The position numbers were made by a program, and so were the translations under genes. The notes under the pieces were generated by a model that worked only from the letters and a program-made list of their open reading frames with translations, had not been told where the DNA came from and made no database searches. 64,000 nucleotides of DNA from an uncultured Pelagibacteraceae bacterium. Lineage in GTDB: Bacteria > Pseudomonadota > Alphaproteobacteria > Pelagibacterales > Pelagibacteraceae. The stretch lies in contig CACLWP010000004.1 of NCBI GenBank assembly GCA_902610675.1, positions 1-64,000 of the forward strand. The letters run 5' to 3'. The stretch's first letter is position 1. Every line of letters starts with the position of its first letter. Shown piece by piece: positions 12,232 through 21,436 of the stretch.

Positions 12232-13326
12232 TCTTTTTTTTAAAAAAAGTTTGATACTGCCTACAGAGTATTCTTTTTCAATTATAGGACCTCCAATTTT
12301 TTTAATCAACATAAGCTTTATATTTTCAGAATTATTTTTTTTGTCTCTCATCATAAAAGATACAATCCGATTAATTTTTTTAATTGTAAAATAATTTTTT
12401 ATTGAAATTGGAAAAAAGGGATTATTGAGATGTTTAATTGCAGAGTCGAATTCATTACGGGTAATAATTTTTTTATTATGACTAAACTCAAACGCCGACT
12501 TCATGCCTAAAATTACCGCTTCTCCATGATTTAACTTTTTTGAAAAATTTAAACTTGCCTCAAATGCATGAGCAAAAGTATGACCAAAATTTAAAATTTT
12601 CCTTAGATCTTTTTCTTTTTCATCTTTTTCGACTATTGATTTTTTGACTTTACAACTTTCATAAATAGATTTTTCAATAGATGGAGACTTGAGTTTTAAT
12701 ATTTCTTTAATATTATTATTTAAAAAATTATAAAACTTTTTGTTAGCAATTAATGCGTGTTTTACTATTTCTGCATAACCACAAACTATTTCTCTAAATG
12801 GTAGACTTTTCAAAAAGTCTGTATCACTGATAACAATTTTGGGTTGATAAAAACTTCCAATTAAATTCTTGCCTTGAGATGTATTAATACCAGTTTTACC
12901 ACCAACAGATGAGTCCACCTGTGATAACAATGTTGTAGGAATATTTATAAATTTTAGACCTCTTTTGAATAAGCTCGCAGCAAAACCTGCCACATCGCCA
13001 GTAATACCTCCTCCAATAGATATTATACAGTCGTTTCTGGAGAAATTCATTTGAAGCAAAAGATCTAAAATTTTATTAACATTTTTCTGATTTTTATTTT
13101 TTTCATTGGCATTGTAAATAAGTTTATAAACTTCATGTCTTTTGAGAGATTTTGAAATTTGTTTGACATATCTATGCGGAATATTTTTATCTAAAACTAA
13201 CAAGCATTTTTTAAAGTTAATAGAATTCTTTTTAAATATTTGCGATAAATTAGAAATTAAATTTCTACCAATTATAATAGGATATTTTTCTGAGTTGGTT
13301 TTGACTATCAGTTTAATTGCTCTCAT
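12211..13326 (-). CDS. aroB: 3-dehydroquinate synthase
   Basis: Second step of the shikimate pathway: converts DAHP to 3-dehydroquinate using NAD+ and a divalent metal. Visible motifs are GGGITGDVAGFAASLFKRG, the IPTTLLSQVDSSVGGKTGIN block, the metal-site segment CGYAEIVKHALI, and FGHTFAHAFE with NHGEAVILGM. The length of 371 residues is normal. Its start overlaps the aroK stop by 14 nt, giving the widespread aroK-aroB operon. The 3' end overlaps bolA by 21 nt in convergent orientation. Confidence 0.96.
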   Translation of the reverse strand: MRAIKLIVKTNSEKYPIIIGRNLISNLSQIFKKNSINFKKCLLVLDKNIPHRYVKQISKSLKRHEVYKLIYNANEKNKNQKNVNKILDLLLQMNFSRNDCIISIGGGITGDVAGFAASLFKRGLKFINIPTTLLSQVDSSVGGKTGINTSQGKNLIGSFYQPKIVISDTDFLKSLPFREIVCGYAEIVKHALIANKKFYNFLNNNIKEILKLKSPSIEKSIYESCKVKKSIVEKDEKEKDLRKILNFGHTFAHAFEASLNFSKKLNHGEAVILGMKSAFEFSHNKKIITRNEFDSAIKHLNNPFFPISIKNYFTIKKINRIVSFMMRDKKNNSENIKLMLIKKIGGPIIEKEYSVGSIKLFLKKRLINQNL

Positions 13327-13825
13327 AAATATCTATAATTTTTTTTGCAATTTGTTGTTTTGTAAAATTCTCACAATCTATTTTATATAGTGCTTTAGAA
13401 TAAATAATTGAACGCTTTTTTATAATTTCTATTAACTCATTTTTGCTAGAATTAACTGCTAATGGTCTTTTTTTGCTGTTTTTAATCCTATTAATTAACG
13501 TTTCAATGTTCCAATTAAGCCAAAATGATAGGTGATTTTCTAGAACTTCATTTTTAATAGCTCGAGTTACAAATGCTCCTCCACCAAGCGCAATTACACC
13601 CTTTTTACTTTTTAAAATGTTAAGAGTTATCTTTTTTTCAACATCTCTAAAAAAAGTTTCTCCTTTTATATCAAAGATTTTTGATACTCTCATTTTTTGG
13701 TCATTTTCAATTAATTGATCAATATCAAAAAAGTTAAGATTAAGTTTTTTTGATACCATAGAGCCAATGGAACTCTTTCCAGAGCCCATCATCCCGATAA
13801 AAACTAAATTTTCCTTTGATTTCAT
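13313..13825 (-). CDS. aroK: Shikimate kinase
   Basis: Phosphorylates shikimate with ATP, the fifth step of the shikimate pathway. The P-loop is GMMGSGKSS, followed by FFDIDQLIE (shikimate and Mg site), GGGAF, and the lid region with NSKKRPLA. I chose ATG 13825 (MKSKENLVFIG, 170 residues). A start at 13888 would add 21 residues absent from the family and would cover the start of the divergent small gene. It overlaps aroB by 14 nt. Confidence 0.94.
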   Translation of the reverse strand: MKSKENLVFIGMMGSGKSSIGSMVSKKLNLNFFDIDQLIENDQKMRVSKIFDIKGETFFRDVEKKITLNILKSKKGVIALGGGAFVTRAIKNEVLENHLSFWLNWNIETLINRIKNSKKRPLAVNSSKNELIEIIKKRSIIYSKALYKIDCENFTKQQIAKKIIDIYESN

Positions 13826-13882
13826 AAGTTTCTTTATTAAAAAAACACAAATATGTCTTAATTTGAAATTAATTAAAGATAT

Positions 13883-14062
13883 ATGCAATTTACTAGAAAA
13901 ACAAGTTATAGCAAAAGTATAATAGGACTATTAATTAAATTTACTTTAATAGCAATTGTATTTATTGCAATAATTTTTCTTCTAAATAAATTAGATTTCC
14001 CTGCACCCAAAAAAACTATTGAAAAAATAATCCCTAATGAAAATTTTAAAGTTGTTAAATAA
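13883..14062 (+). CDS. Small single-pass membrane protein, unknown function
   Basis: A 59-residue reading frame from ATG 13883 to TAA 14060-14062. A basic start (MQFTRKTSYSKS) is followed by one hydrophobic segment at about residues 13-34 (IIGLLIKFTLIAIVFIAIIF) and a hydrophilic Lys-rich tail, predicting a bitopic inner-membrane protein. It is divergent from aroK. Its 3' end overlaps the start of the 590-residue exported protein gene by 26 nt in another frame, which implies translational coupling. I do not recognise the family; the coupling suggests the two act together. Confidence 0.6.
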   Translation: MQFTRKTSYSKSIIGLLIKFTLIAIVFIAIIFLLNKLDFPAPKKTIEKIIPNENFKVVK

Positions 14063-15809
14063 GACTTATTTATCAATTCTAATTATTTTTTTCTTTTCGA
14101 TAGTAAATTCTTTTTCAGAAAATAAACCTGTGGATATATGGAATATTGATAAAGATCAAATACAAGAAAATTCTGAAAATAAGGAATTAATTTCAATCAC
14201 TGAAAGTGATCTTGAAAATGGAAAAATAGACGTATTTAAAATGCAAACTAAAGATAGCTCAGATTCGATTAAGGTTGATGAAAAATTAAATTCTAAAGAA
14301 ATTAAAATAATAGGTCTTTACGATCCAGAGGATTTTGATTTAAAAATTGATATGTGGTCAAATTCCAATGGTGACCAATTAAAATATCTTTTTTCTAATT
14401 TAACTAAAATAAACTTATCACAAGATGCTTCAGAACTAATGAATATTGTTTTATTAACAAATGCTTATTACCCCAATAAAAATATTAATGAAAAAGATTT
14501 TCTAAAAATAAAATCAGATTGGTTAATAAAACATAATAACCTAGAGTTAATAGAGGAATATTTAATTAAGAACGATATTTTAAATTTACACCCTAAATTA
14601 AGTAAATATTTAGTTGATAAGTACTTATCCTTGTCTGAGCTTGATAAAGCTTGCAAGGTCTTTCTAAATAATTCTGAACCAATAGAAAATGATTATTTGT
14701 CAAAATTTAATATCTATTGTTTGATACAAAACGGAAAAAAGGATGAAGCACAACTAATTTTTGAATTAAAAAAAGAATTAGGTTTTAATGAACAATATTT
14801 TGAAAATAAAATAAATTATATATTTGGATATACAAATGAAGTTGATAAAAAAATTTCTGAAAAAAATATCTTAGAATTTCATTTAGCACATAAAACAAAC
14901 CCAGAATTTTATTTCGAACCAAAAGAAAATACCAATCCGTTAATATGGAAATATTTAGCTGTTTCAAATTTATTGTACCAAATTAATGAAATTGATTTGA
15001 ATGAATTAGAAAAAATCAAGTTAGTTGAATACGCAACGCATAATAAGAATTATCTTGAGGACGATTTATTTCAAATTTATAAAAGGTTTCAATTTAATAT
15101 CGATCAATTGTTGAATGCTAAAGCCGTATTCAAATCTTTAACAAGCACTGAAAGCAGAGCTCTATTATATCAAACAGTATTACTAGAATCTAATATTAAT
15201 AAAAAAATAGAGCTAATGAAACTTCTAAAAGATGCATTTATAAAGGATAAAATTGGTAATGCTTTTGAAGAAAAATTGAAAGACCTACTAAAAGGAATTG
15301 AGTTAGATCAAATCTCCTCAGAGCATACTAGTTTTTATTTAGAAAATATTGATACTGATGAAAAAAAACAAACTAAAATAAAGTATGATGATGCTACTTT
15401 ACATCAATCAAAACTTATAAAATATTTTAACGGGGATTACAATCGGTCTAAAATAGAAAAGGATTTAAATAATTTTCTAAAAAAAATAAAAAAAAATAAA
15501 AAATATTTACTTTCAAAAAAAGACATTATTTTAATCGAGTCATTAAAATCAGATGGTATAAAAGTTGATAAAAAATACGATAATTTATACGAAATTTTAG
15601 ACTCTGAAATGCCCACAGATATTCAAGTCATGATAAATAATAATGAGTCAGCTTCAGCTATTCTAAGAATAATTGAGGTTATTGGCCAAGATGAACTAAA
15701 TGCCTTAGATGAAGATACTCTATTTTTTATTATAAGTGCGCTCAATCAACTAAACATAGATTTTATTCGTAATAAAATTTTATTAAAAGTTCTTCCTTTA
15801 AAAGTTTAA
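14037..15809 (+). CDS. Exported protein of unknown function, alpha-helical
   Basis: A 590-residue protein with a probable signal peptide: KILKLLNK followed by hydrophobic TYLSILIIFFFSIVNSFS, with cleavage likely near residue 27. The mature part is hydrophilic. Its Leu/Asn/Lys-rich helices look like degenerate helical repeats (for example LVDKYLSLSELDKACKVF followed by NIYCLIQNGKKDEAQLIF, a TPR-like pair near residues 190-240). I cannot name a family. It is coupled to the upstream 59-residue membrane protein (26-nt overlap), and def follows after 23 nt. A periplasmic or surface scaffold role is only a guess. Confidence 0.7.
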   Translation: MKILKLLNKTYLSILIIFFFSIVNSFSENKPVDIWNIDKDQIQENSENKELISITESDLENGKIDVFKMQTKDSSDSIKVDEKLNSKEIKIIGLYDPEDFDLKIDMWSNSNGDQLKYLFSNLTKINLSQDASELMNIVLLTNAYYPNKNINEKDFLKIKSDWLIKHNNLELIEEYLIKNDILNLHPKLSKYLVDKYLSLSELDKACKVFLNNSEPIENDYLSKFNIYCLIQNGKKDEAQLIFELKKELGFNEQYFENKINYIFGYTNEVDKKISEKNILEFHLAHKTNPEFYFEPKENTNPLIWKYLAVSNLLYQINEIDLNELEKIKLVEYATHNKNYLEDDLFQIYKRFQFNIDQLLNAKAVFKSLTSTESRALLYQTVLLESNINKKIELMKLLKDAFIKDKIGNAFEEKLKDLLKGIELDQISSEHTSFYLENIDTDEKKQTKIKYDDATLHQSKLIKYFNGDYNRSKIEKDLNNFLKKIKKNKKYLLSKKDIILIESLKSDGIKVDKKYDNLYEILDSEMPTDIQVMINNNESASAILRIIEVIGQDELNALDEDTLFFIISALNQLNIDFIRNKILLKVLPLKV

Positions 15810-15832
15810 AAATTAGTTTATTTATTTATCAG

Positions 15833-16357
15833 ATGAGTATTAAAGATATAATTACAGTTCCTAATGAAACTCTAAAAAAAATTTCTGAACCATTAGAAAA
15901 AGTTACTACTAGTGAAAAAAAACTTATTAATGATTTATTTGATACGATGTATGCATTCAAAGGTATCGGATTAGCTGCAGTACAAATAGGTGTTCCAAAA
16001 AGAATTTTAGTAATTGATGTGACTACTAATGATGAAAAAAAGGAGCCTTTAAGTTTCATAAATCCTGTTATAAAGAGACTTAGTAATGAGACCTCAGTTT
16101 ATGAAGAGGGTTGTTTATCAATTCCAGATACATTTATAGAGATTGAGAGACCAAAAATTTGTGAAGTGGAATATATTGACTTAAATGGAAAAAAAAGAAA
16201 TTTAAAGTGTGATGGACTTTTATCGACTTGTCTACAACATGAAATAAATCATTTAGATGGAAAATTGATAATCGATCATTTATCCAAATTAAAAAGAGAT
16301 ATTATTATTAAAAAAATTTCAAAAACAAAAAAAAATCCAGACAGAATATTAGTTTAG
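15833..16357 (+). CDS. def: Peptide deformylase
   Basis: Removes the N-formyl group from nascent proteins. All three motifs are intact: GIGLAAVQ (residues 44-51), EEGCLS with metal ligand Cys94, and HEINH (136-140) with ligands His136 and His140 and catalytic Glu137. The length is 174 residues. It starts the def-fmt-truA cluster: fmt begins 2 nt after its stop. Together def and fmt handle formylation and deformylation of initiator methionine. Confidence 0.97.
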   Translation: MSIKDIITVPNETLKKISEPLEKVTTSEKKLINDLFDTMYAFKGIGLAAVQIGVPKRILVIDVTTNDEKKEPLSFINPVIKRLSNETSVYEEGCLSIPDTFIEIERPKICEVEYIDLNGKKRNLKCDGLLSTCLQHEINHLDGKLIIDHLSKLKRDIIIKKISKTKKNPDRILV

Positions 16358-16359
16358 AA

Positions 16360-17292
16360 ATGTCTAAAAAAATTATCTTTATGGGAACGCCTTTATTTGC
16401 AGTTCCAACATTAGAAGCTCTCTATCAAAATGGATTTCTAATAAACACGGTATATACCCAACCACCTCAAAAATCTCACCGAGGTCAGAAGATAAATAAA
16501 TCGCCAGTCCAGAGTATATCAGAAACTTTAAATATAAGTTATAGATCACCTCAAAGATTGAAAAATAATGTTGAGGAATACAAGTTTTTAAAAAAAATAG
16601 ATGCTGATCTTGCAGTTGTTGTTGCTTATGGACAAATAATTCCTAAAGAATTTTTAAGTTTAACAAAAAAAGGTTTTATAAATATTCATGCATCTATATT
16701 ACCAAAATGGAGAGGTGCTGCACCCATTCAGAGAGCAATTATGAATTTAGACTCAGAAACTGGGATCAGTATAATGAAAATAAATGAGGAATTAGATAGC
16801 GGACCTATAAGCAATATATATAAATTAAAACTTGACCAAAGAAGCAACGCAAAAGAGGTTTCAGAAAAACTTGCCCTATTAGCAGCGGACAAAATTTTAG
16901 CTGTTGTAAACAATACACTTGATGGTAAATCAAAGTTTGTTGATCAAGACAACTCCAAGGCAACTTATGCAAAAAAGATTACTAAAGATGAGGGGGAAAT
17001 CGATTGGAAAAGTAATGCTCTAAAAATAATTGGAAAAATTAATGGCTTGTATCCATCTCCAGGGGCTTTTTTTAATTTTAATAGCCAAAGATATAAAATC
17101 TTAAAAGCAGAAATTGGAAATGGTAATGGTAAAAATGGTGAGGTTATATCAGATACTCTTGAAATAGCGTGTGGAAACGAACAATCTATTAAAATTCTTG
17201 AAATACAGAGAGAGGGAAAAAAAGTTCAAAAAATTGAGGAGTTTATAATTGGATCTCAAATAAGAAAAGGCTCAATCCTATCTAATGTTTAG
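16360..17292 (+). CDS. fmt: Methionyl-tRNA formyltransferase
   Basis: Formylates Met-tRNA(fMet) with 10-formyl-tetrahydrofolate. The N-terminal hydrolase fold opens IIFMGTPLFAVPTLEAL. The folate/catalytic segment INIHASILPKWRGAAPIQRAI carries the conserved Asn and His, and the catalytic Asp is in INEELDSGPI. The C-terminal OB-like domain follows (YPSPGAFF). It has 310 residues, as expected. It lies between def (2-nt gap) and truA (8-nt overlap). Confidence 0.97.
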   Translation: MSKKIIFMGTPLFAVPTLEALYQNGFLINTVYTQPPQKSHRGQKINKSPVQSISETLNISYRSPQRLKNNVEEYKFLKKIDADLAVVVAYGQIIPKEFLSLTKKGFINIHASILPKWRGAAPIQRAIMNLDSETGISIMKINEELDSGPISNIYKLKLDQRSNAKEVSEKLALLAADKILAVVNNTLDGKSKFVDQDNSKATYAKKITKDEGEIDWKSNALKIIGKINGLYPSPGAFFNFNSQRYKILKAEIGNGNGKNGEVISDTLEIACGNEQSIKILEIQREGKKVQKIEEFIIGSQIRKGSILSNV

Positions 17293-18025
17293 GTATCAAA
17301 TATTAACAGAGTATGTAGGCACTAATTTCAGGGGCTGGCAAGTTCAATCTAAAGGCAAAACTATACAAGGTCTTATTCAACAAAAAATTTCTAAATTATT
17401 AAAAGAAAAAATTATTTTATTTGGTGCTGGCAGATTAGATAAAGGAGTACATGCACTTGAACAATCTGCCCATTTCGAGTGTAAAAAAAAAATTGAAAAC
17501 CTAAATAAATTTCTCAAATCTTTAAATCATTTTTTAAATAAGGAAATGATTACAATTATAAAAATAAAAAAAAGGGATAAAAATTTTCATGCAAGATTTT
17601 CTGCGAAAATGAGAATATATAAGTACATAATTATTAATCGTTTGAGTAGACCCGTATTAGATAAAAATAGAGGATGGCATATAATGAATAAATTAGATTT
17701 AGAAATGATGAAAAAAGCCTCAAAAAAATTAGTTGGCACAAATGATTTTTCTACATTTAGAGCTTCAAGTTGTAGAGCTAAAAGTCCAATAAAGACTATG
17801 AGATCTGTTAAAATAACATCTAAAGATCACAAAATAGAAATAGAATTTCAATCTCAATCTTTTTTACAACAACAAGTTCGATCAATGGTAGGTTGCCTAA
17901 AATATGTTGGTGAAAAAAAATGGACTTTAAAGAAATTTAGTTTTGTTATGAATTCAAAAAAAAGAATTTTTTGTGCTCCTCCAGCGCCCCCTGAAGGACT
18001 TTATTTAGCGAGAGTCATTTATTAA
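17285..18025 (+). CDS. truA: tRNA pseudouridine(38-40) synthase
   Basis: Makes pseudouridine at positions 38-40 of tRNA anticodon stems. YVGTNFRGWQVQ and GRLDKGVHALEQ contain the catalytic Asp52; the usual GRTDAGVHA wording is changed to GRLDKGVHA but the Asp is kept. FLQQQVRSMVG and the C-terminal APPAPPEGLYL are family-typical. It has 246 residues. The start overlaps fmt by 8 nt; the end overlaps the convergent SET-domain gene by 21 nt. Confidence 0.95.
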   Translation: MFRYQILTEYVGTNFRGWQVQSKGKTIQGLIQQKISKLLKEKIILFGAGRLDKGVHALEQSAHFECKKKIENLNKFLKSLNHFLNKEMITIIKIKKRDKNFHARFSAKMRIYKYIIINRLSRPVLDKNRGWHIMNKLDLEMMKKASKKLVGTNDFSTFRASSCRAKSPIKTMRSVKITSKDHKIEIEFQSQSFLQQQVRSMVGCLKYVGEKKWTLKKFSFVMNSKKRIFCAPPAPPEGLYLARVIY

Positions 18026-18496
18026 TTTTTTTTTATTACTCATAGCAAATTTTTTACTTATTCTCCATCTAGACTCTTCTCTTACAATATAACCACAACA
18101 ATTTTTTGAACCACATTTGCAAGGAAATTGTTTGTAGTCTTCGTCGTAACCAAAACCATAATCACAAGTAAACTCCTCACCTTTTTTAATATCTCTAATT
18201 GCTGTAATCCAGATTTTTAGACCTTTTCCATTATATTCACAGTTGCTATTACAGCTGTGATTTACAAGCCCCGCTGTATTCCAAGAAAAATCCCCATCTA
18301 GGGTAAAATTATTATTTAATGTAAATAAATAAATTGGTTTTTTATTATCAAACTTGTTTGACTCCTCAACTTGTTTATTCGAAATAATTTTTCCAACATA
18401 ATCAATTATTTTCGTTCCTTCTTTGATGTCACGTGTAGCATAAAGACCTCTTCCTTTGTTATCTATTTTAGATTTTTTTACTTTGTATAATTTCAT
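18005..18496 (-). CDS. SET-domain protein (lysine methyltransferase family)
   Basis: A compact 163-residue SET protein, predicted to methylate lysines with S-adenosylmethionine; the target is unknown. The SET core has GRGLYATRDIKEGTKI, the SAM/pseudoknot motif NHSCNSN (residues 79-85) and catalytic-type Tyr113 in CDYGFGYD. A post-SET zinc motif follows with Cys126, Cys128 and Cys133 (CKCGSKNC). All hallmark residues are present. It sits 29 nt downstream of an HDAC-like gene on the same strand. SET proteins are uncommon in small bacterial genomes; ribosomal or DNA-binding proteins would be plausible targets. Confidence 0.88.
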   Translation of the reverse strand: MKLYKVKKSKIDNKGRGLYATRDIKEGTKIIDYVGKIISNKQVEESNKFDNKKPIYLFTLNNNFTLDGDFSWNTAGLVNHSCNSNCEYNGKGLKIWITAIRDIKKGEEFTCDYGFGYDEDYKQFPCKCGSKNCCGYIVREESRWRISKKFAMSNKKKLINDSR

Positions 18497-18525
18497 TTGG
18501 ATGATTTATAATTAATTAAACTTAC

Positions 18526-19449
18526 TTAATTAAATTCTATTAGAGCGTTTACGTGTTCATTTGCACTTTCAGCTAATGCATTTAAATCATATCCACCTTC
18601 GAGTATAGAAACAACCTTTCCCTGAGTAAATTTATTAGTAGCAGTCAATGTTCTTTTAGTTATCTCATAGAAGTCTTTGGAGCTTAGTTGAAATTGAGCT
18701 AAAGGATCATCTTTGTGAGCATCAAATCCAGCTGAAAATAATAAAAAATCAGGTTTATACTGAACCAACCTATCTAAAACTCTATCAAATGCATTAAAAT
18801 ATTCTTCAGAGTTTGTACCTGCTGGCAATGGTATATTCAGTGAATTGTTAAAATCACCTTTGTCTTTATCCGTTCCTCCTCCTGGATAAAAAGGATATTG
18901 ATGAGTAGAAATGTATAATGAATTTTTATTACCTCGCATTACATCATAATTCCCATTACCCCAGTGTACATCGAAATCCACACAGGCAACTCTTTTATAA
19001 TTATATTTACTAATTAAATAATTAGTCGCCACACCTGCATTTGATATACAGCAAAATCCCATTGCTTTATTTTTTTCAGCGTGATGTCCGGGAGGCCTTG
19101 ATAAACAAAATGCGTTTTTAAATTGATTATTTTCTATTCCATCAATTGCTCTAATTGTTGAACCTGCCGCCTCAAAGACTGCCTTTTTACTTTCTGGTGA
19201 TACCACTGTATCTCCATCTAAAAACTTTAATCCCATTTGAGGAAAAGAATTTTTTAAATTTTCTATGTAATCATTTGAATGAGTCATGGCTAATATATCC
19301 TCTGGTACTTTGTCTGGCTTGTCCCAAATCAGGTCTTTTCTTTTACTCAATTTTTCTTTGATAGCTATCACTCTTTTTGGTTGTTCAGGATGACCATCAC
19401 CAGTGATATGTTTTTCGTAAGAGTCCGAATTAATTACTGCAGTTTTCAT
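18526..19449 (-). CDS. Histone deacetylase-like amidohydrolase
   Basis: Zinc-dependent deacetylase of the HDAC/acetoin-utilisation/acetylpolyamine amidohydrolase superfamily. SRPPGHHAE contains the His122-His123 charge-relay pair, VDFDVHWGNG supplies zinc ligands Asp160 and His162, and the third ligand is in SAGFDAHKDDPL. GGYDLNAL is near the C-terminus. At 307 residues it is a full single-domain enzyme. The start overlaps the dapE stop by 4 nt, and the SET gene follows. The substrate (protein lysine, polyamine or another amide) cannot be told from sequence. Confidence 0.9.
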   Translation of the reverse strand: MKTAVINSDSYEKHITGDGHPEQPKRVIAIKEKLSKRKDLIWDKPDKVPEDILAMTHSNDYIENLKNSFPQMGLKFLDGDTVVSPESKKAVFEAAGSTIRAIDGIENNQFKNAFCLSRPPGHHAEKNKAMGFCCISNAGVATNYLISKYNYKRVACVDFDVHWGNGNYDVMRGNKNSLYISTHQYPFYPGGGTDKDKGDFNNSLNIPLPAGTNSEEYFNAFDRVLDRLVQYKPDFLLFSAGFDAHKDDPLAQFQLSSKDFYEITKRTLTATNKFTQGKVVSILEGGYDLNALAESANEHVNALIEFN

Positions 19450-20603
19450 AAGAAATAGCCTTCTAAAATTTTTGAGTAAATTTTAGTAAGGTTTCTCAAA
19501 TCTTTTATAGATACCGCTTCATCAACTTTATGCATGGTCTTTCCAACTAGGCCAAACTCTAAACCTGGAGATATTTTTTTAATAAACCTTAAATCTGAGG
19601 TTCCACCAGTGGTAGACAATTTTGTTTTAACATTAGTAACTTTTTCAATAATATTCTTTATCATAAATGTTGTTTTGTTTGGCCTGGTTAAAAAAGCTTC
19701 GCCAGAAACTCTGTAATTAATTTTAAATTTTGATTTATTTTTTTTATTAATCTTAACAAGAATTTTATTAAGTTTTTTAATTAAAGATTTTGAAGAGTGT
19801 TTATTGTTAAATCTTATATTGAATGTTGCATCAGCTGTTGCAGGGATAACATTATCAGCAGTATTATCTATATTTATTTTTGTAACTTCTAAATTTGTAG
19901 GTTGGAAATCTTTAGTTCCTTTATCAAATTTAATGTCTTTAAATTCTTTTAAAACTTTAATAATTATGGTTGAGGGATTATTAGCTCTATGAGGATATGC
20001 GACGTGGCCTTGCAGACCAAATATAGTTAATTTACCAGTTAAGCTTCCTCTTCGACCTATTTTTATCATTTCACCTAACTTGTTAGGATTCGTTGGTTCG
20101 CCAACTAGACAAAAATTAATTTTCTCTTTTTTATTTTTTAAATATTCTACAACTTTCTTTGTGCCGTTTACTGCATCACCTTCTTCATCACCTGTAATTA
20201 GTAAACTAATTGACCCATTAAACTTTTTATTTTTTTTTAGAAAAGTGCTTACAGCAGAAACAAAAGCTGCAATCGAACTTTTCATATCATTTGCACCTCT
20301 TCCAATTAAATGACTTTTTTTTACAGATGGTTTGAATGGATTTATCGTCCAATCTTTTATGTTTCCTGGAGGCACTACATCTAGGTGGCCTGCGTAACAA
20401 AAATTTGGTCCTTCAGTGCCTAGTCTCGCATATAAGTTTTTAACAGGTCGAAAACTTTTTTCTTTAAATTCTAATATTTTTGTTTTGAAACCTAGCTTTT
20501 TTAATTTTTTTTCTAAAAATTTCATCACCCCTGCGTCTACAGGAGTTATAGATGGAAATTTGATTAGCTCTTTAGCTAATTTTAACTCATTAAAAGTTTT
20601 CAT
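19446..20603 (-). CDS. dapE: Succinyl-diaminopimelate desuccinylase
   Basis: Releases succinate from N-succinyl-LL-diaminopimelate on the way to meso-DAP and lysine. It is an M20-family dinuclear zinc enzyme. The metal-binding motifs are GHLDVVPPG, GRGANDMKSS and GDEEGDAVNG, and the C-terminal MHKVDEAV supplies the last His. It has 385 residues. The gene lies directly after dapD (2-nt gap), with the HDAC-like gene overlapping its end by 4 nt. Confidence 0.96.
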   Translation of the reverse strand: MKTFNELKLAKELIKFPSITPVDAGVMKFLEKKLKKLGFKTKILEFKEKSFRPVKNLYARLGTEGPNFCYAGHLDVVPPGNIKDWTINPFKPSVKKSHLIGRGANDMKSSIAAFVSAVSTFLKKNKKFNGSISLLITGDEEGDAVNGTKKVVEYLKNKKEKINFCLVGEPTNPNKLGEMIKIGRRGSLTGKLTIFGLQGHVAYPHRANNPSTIIIKVLKEFKDIKFDKGTKDFQPTNLEVTKINIDNTADNVIPATADATFNIRFNNKHSSKSLIKKLNKILVKINKKNKSKFKINYRVSGEAFLTRPNKTTFMIKNIIEKVTNVKTKLSTTGGTSDLRFIKKISPGLEFGLVGKTMHKVDEAVSIKDLRNLTKIYSKILEGYFL

Positions 20604-20605
20604 TT

Positions 20606-21433
20606 TTAATCTCTTAAGAGGTCATTTATAGATGTTTTTGATCTTGTTTTCTCATCTACCTTTTTAATTATAACTGCACAATACAAAGATGGTGCTGATG
20701 AATTGCTTTTATCAGGTAAAGAACCTGGAACTACGACTGAATAAGGTGGAATTCTGCCGTAAGAGATTTCACCTGTTTTTCTATCAACTATTTTTGTTGA
20801 TTGACCAATATACATTCCCATACTTAAAACTGATCCTTCACCAACAATTATTCCCTCTACTACCTCAGACATTGCTCCAAGAAAAACATTATCCTCGATT
20901 ATTGTTGGAAGTGCTTGAGCGGGTTCCAATACACCACCAACCCCTGAGCCAGCAGATATATGACAATTCTTTCCAATCTGACAACAGCTACCTGCTCTTG
21001 CAAAAGTATCAATCATCGTCCCTTCATCAATATATGCTCCTATATTTACATAGCATGGCATAAGTACTGCATTCTTACCAACGAAAGATCCTTTTCTTAC
21101 AGGAGAATTAGGAACCATTCTAAAACCAGCTTTTTCATGATCCTCTTTTGACCACCCAGCTGTTTTACCTTTTAACAAATGTGATTTGTCGTACCAACTG
21201 CTATATGGACCATTTAAATTTTCCATTGGATAAATACGGAAACTTAACATAATTGCTTTTTTTAAATGTTGGTGAGTTATCCATTCACCGTTTACTTTTT
21301 CAGCTATACGAGATTTACCACTATCTAAGTCATTTATAACTTGATTGATGGCATCTTTTAGGGATCTATCTGAGTTCTGATTTACTTGATCTTTATTTTC
21401 CCAAGCTTCATTTATAATTTTTTCTATAGACAT
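20606..21433 (-). CDS. dapD: Tetrahydrodipicolinate N-succinyltransferase
   Basis: Transfers succinyl from succinyl-CoA to tetrahydrodipicolinate in the succinylase branch of lysine/DAP synthesis. An N-terminal helical domain is followed by a left-handed beta-helix of hexapeptide repeats from about residue 110 ([20 protein letters not shown], then [17 protein letters not shown]). The C-terminal end is [16 protein letters not shown]. It has 275 residues, as expected, and forms the pair dapD-dapE. Confidence 0.96.
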   Translation of the reverse strand: MSIEKIINEAWENKDQVNQNSDRSLKDAINQVINDLDSGKSRIAEKVNGEWITHQHLKKAIMLSFRIYPMENLNGPYSSWYDKSHLLKGKTAGWSKEDHEKAGFRMVPNSPVRKGSFVGKNAVLMPCYVNIGAYIDEGTMIDTFARAGSCCQIGKNCHISAGSGVGGVLEPAQALPTIIEDNVFLGAMSEVVEGIIVGEGSVLSMGMYIGQSTKIVDRKTGEISYGRIPPYSVVVPGSLPDKSNSSAPSLYCAVIIKKVDEKTRSKTSINDLLRD

Positions 21434-21436
21434 TTT

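Noticed and set aside
13826-13888. Longer aroK start adding 21 residues
   Set aside because: The shikimate kinase fold begins at MKSKENLVFIG; the extension would overlap the divergent membrane-protein gene.
20689-21063. 124-codon plus-strand frame opposite dapD
   Set aside because: Antisense shadow of a clearly coding gene with low-complexity Leu/Gln composition.
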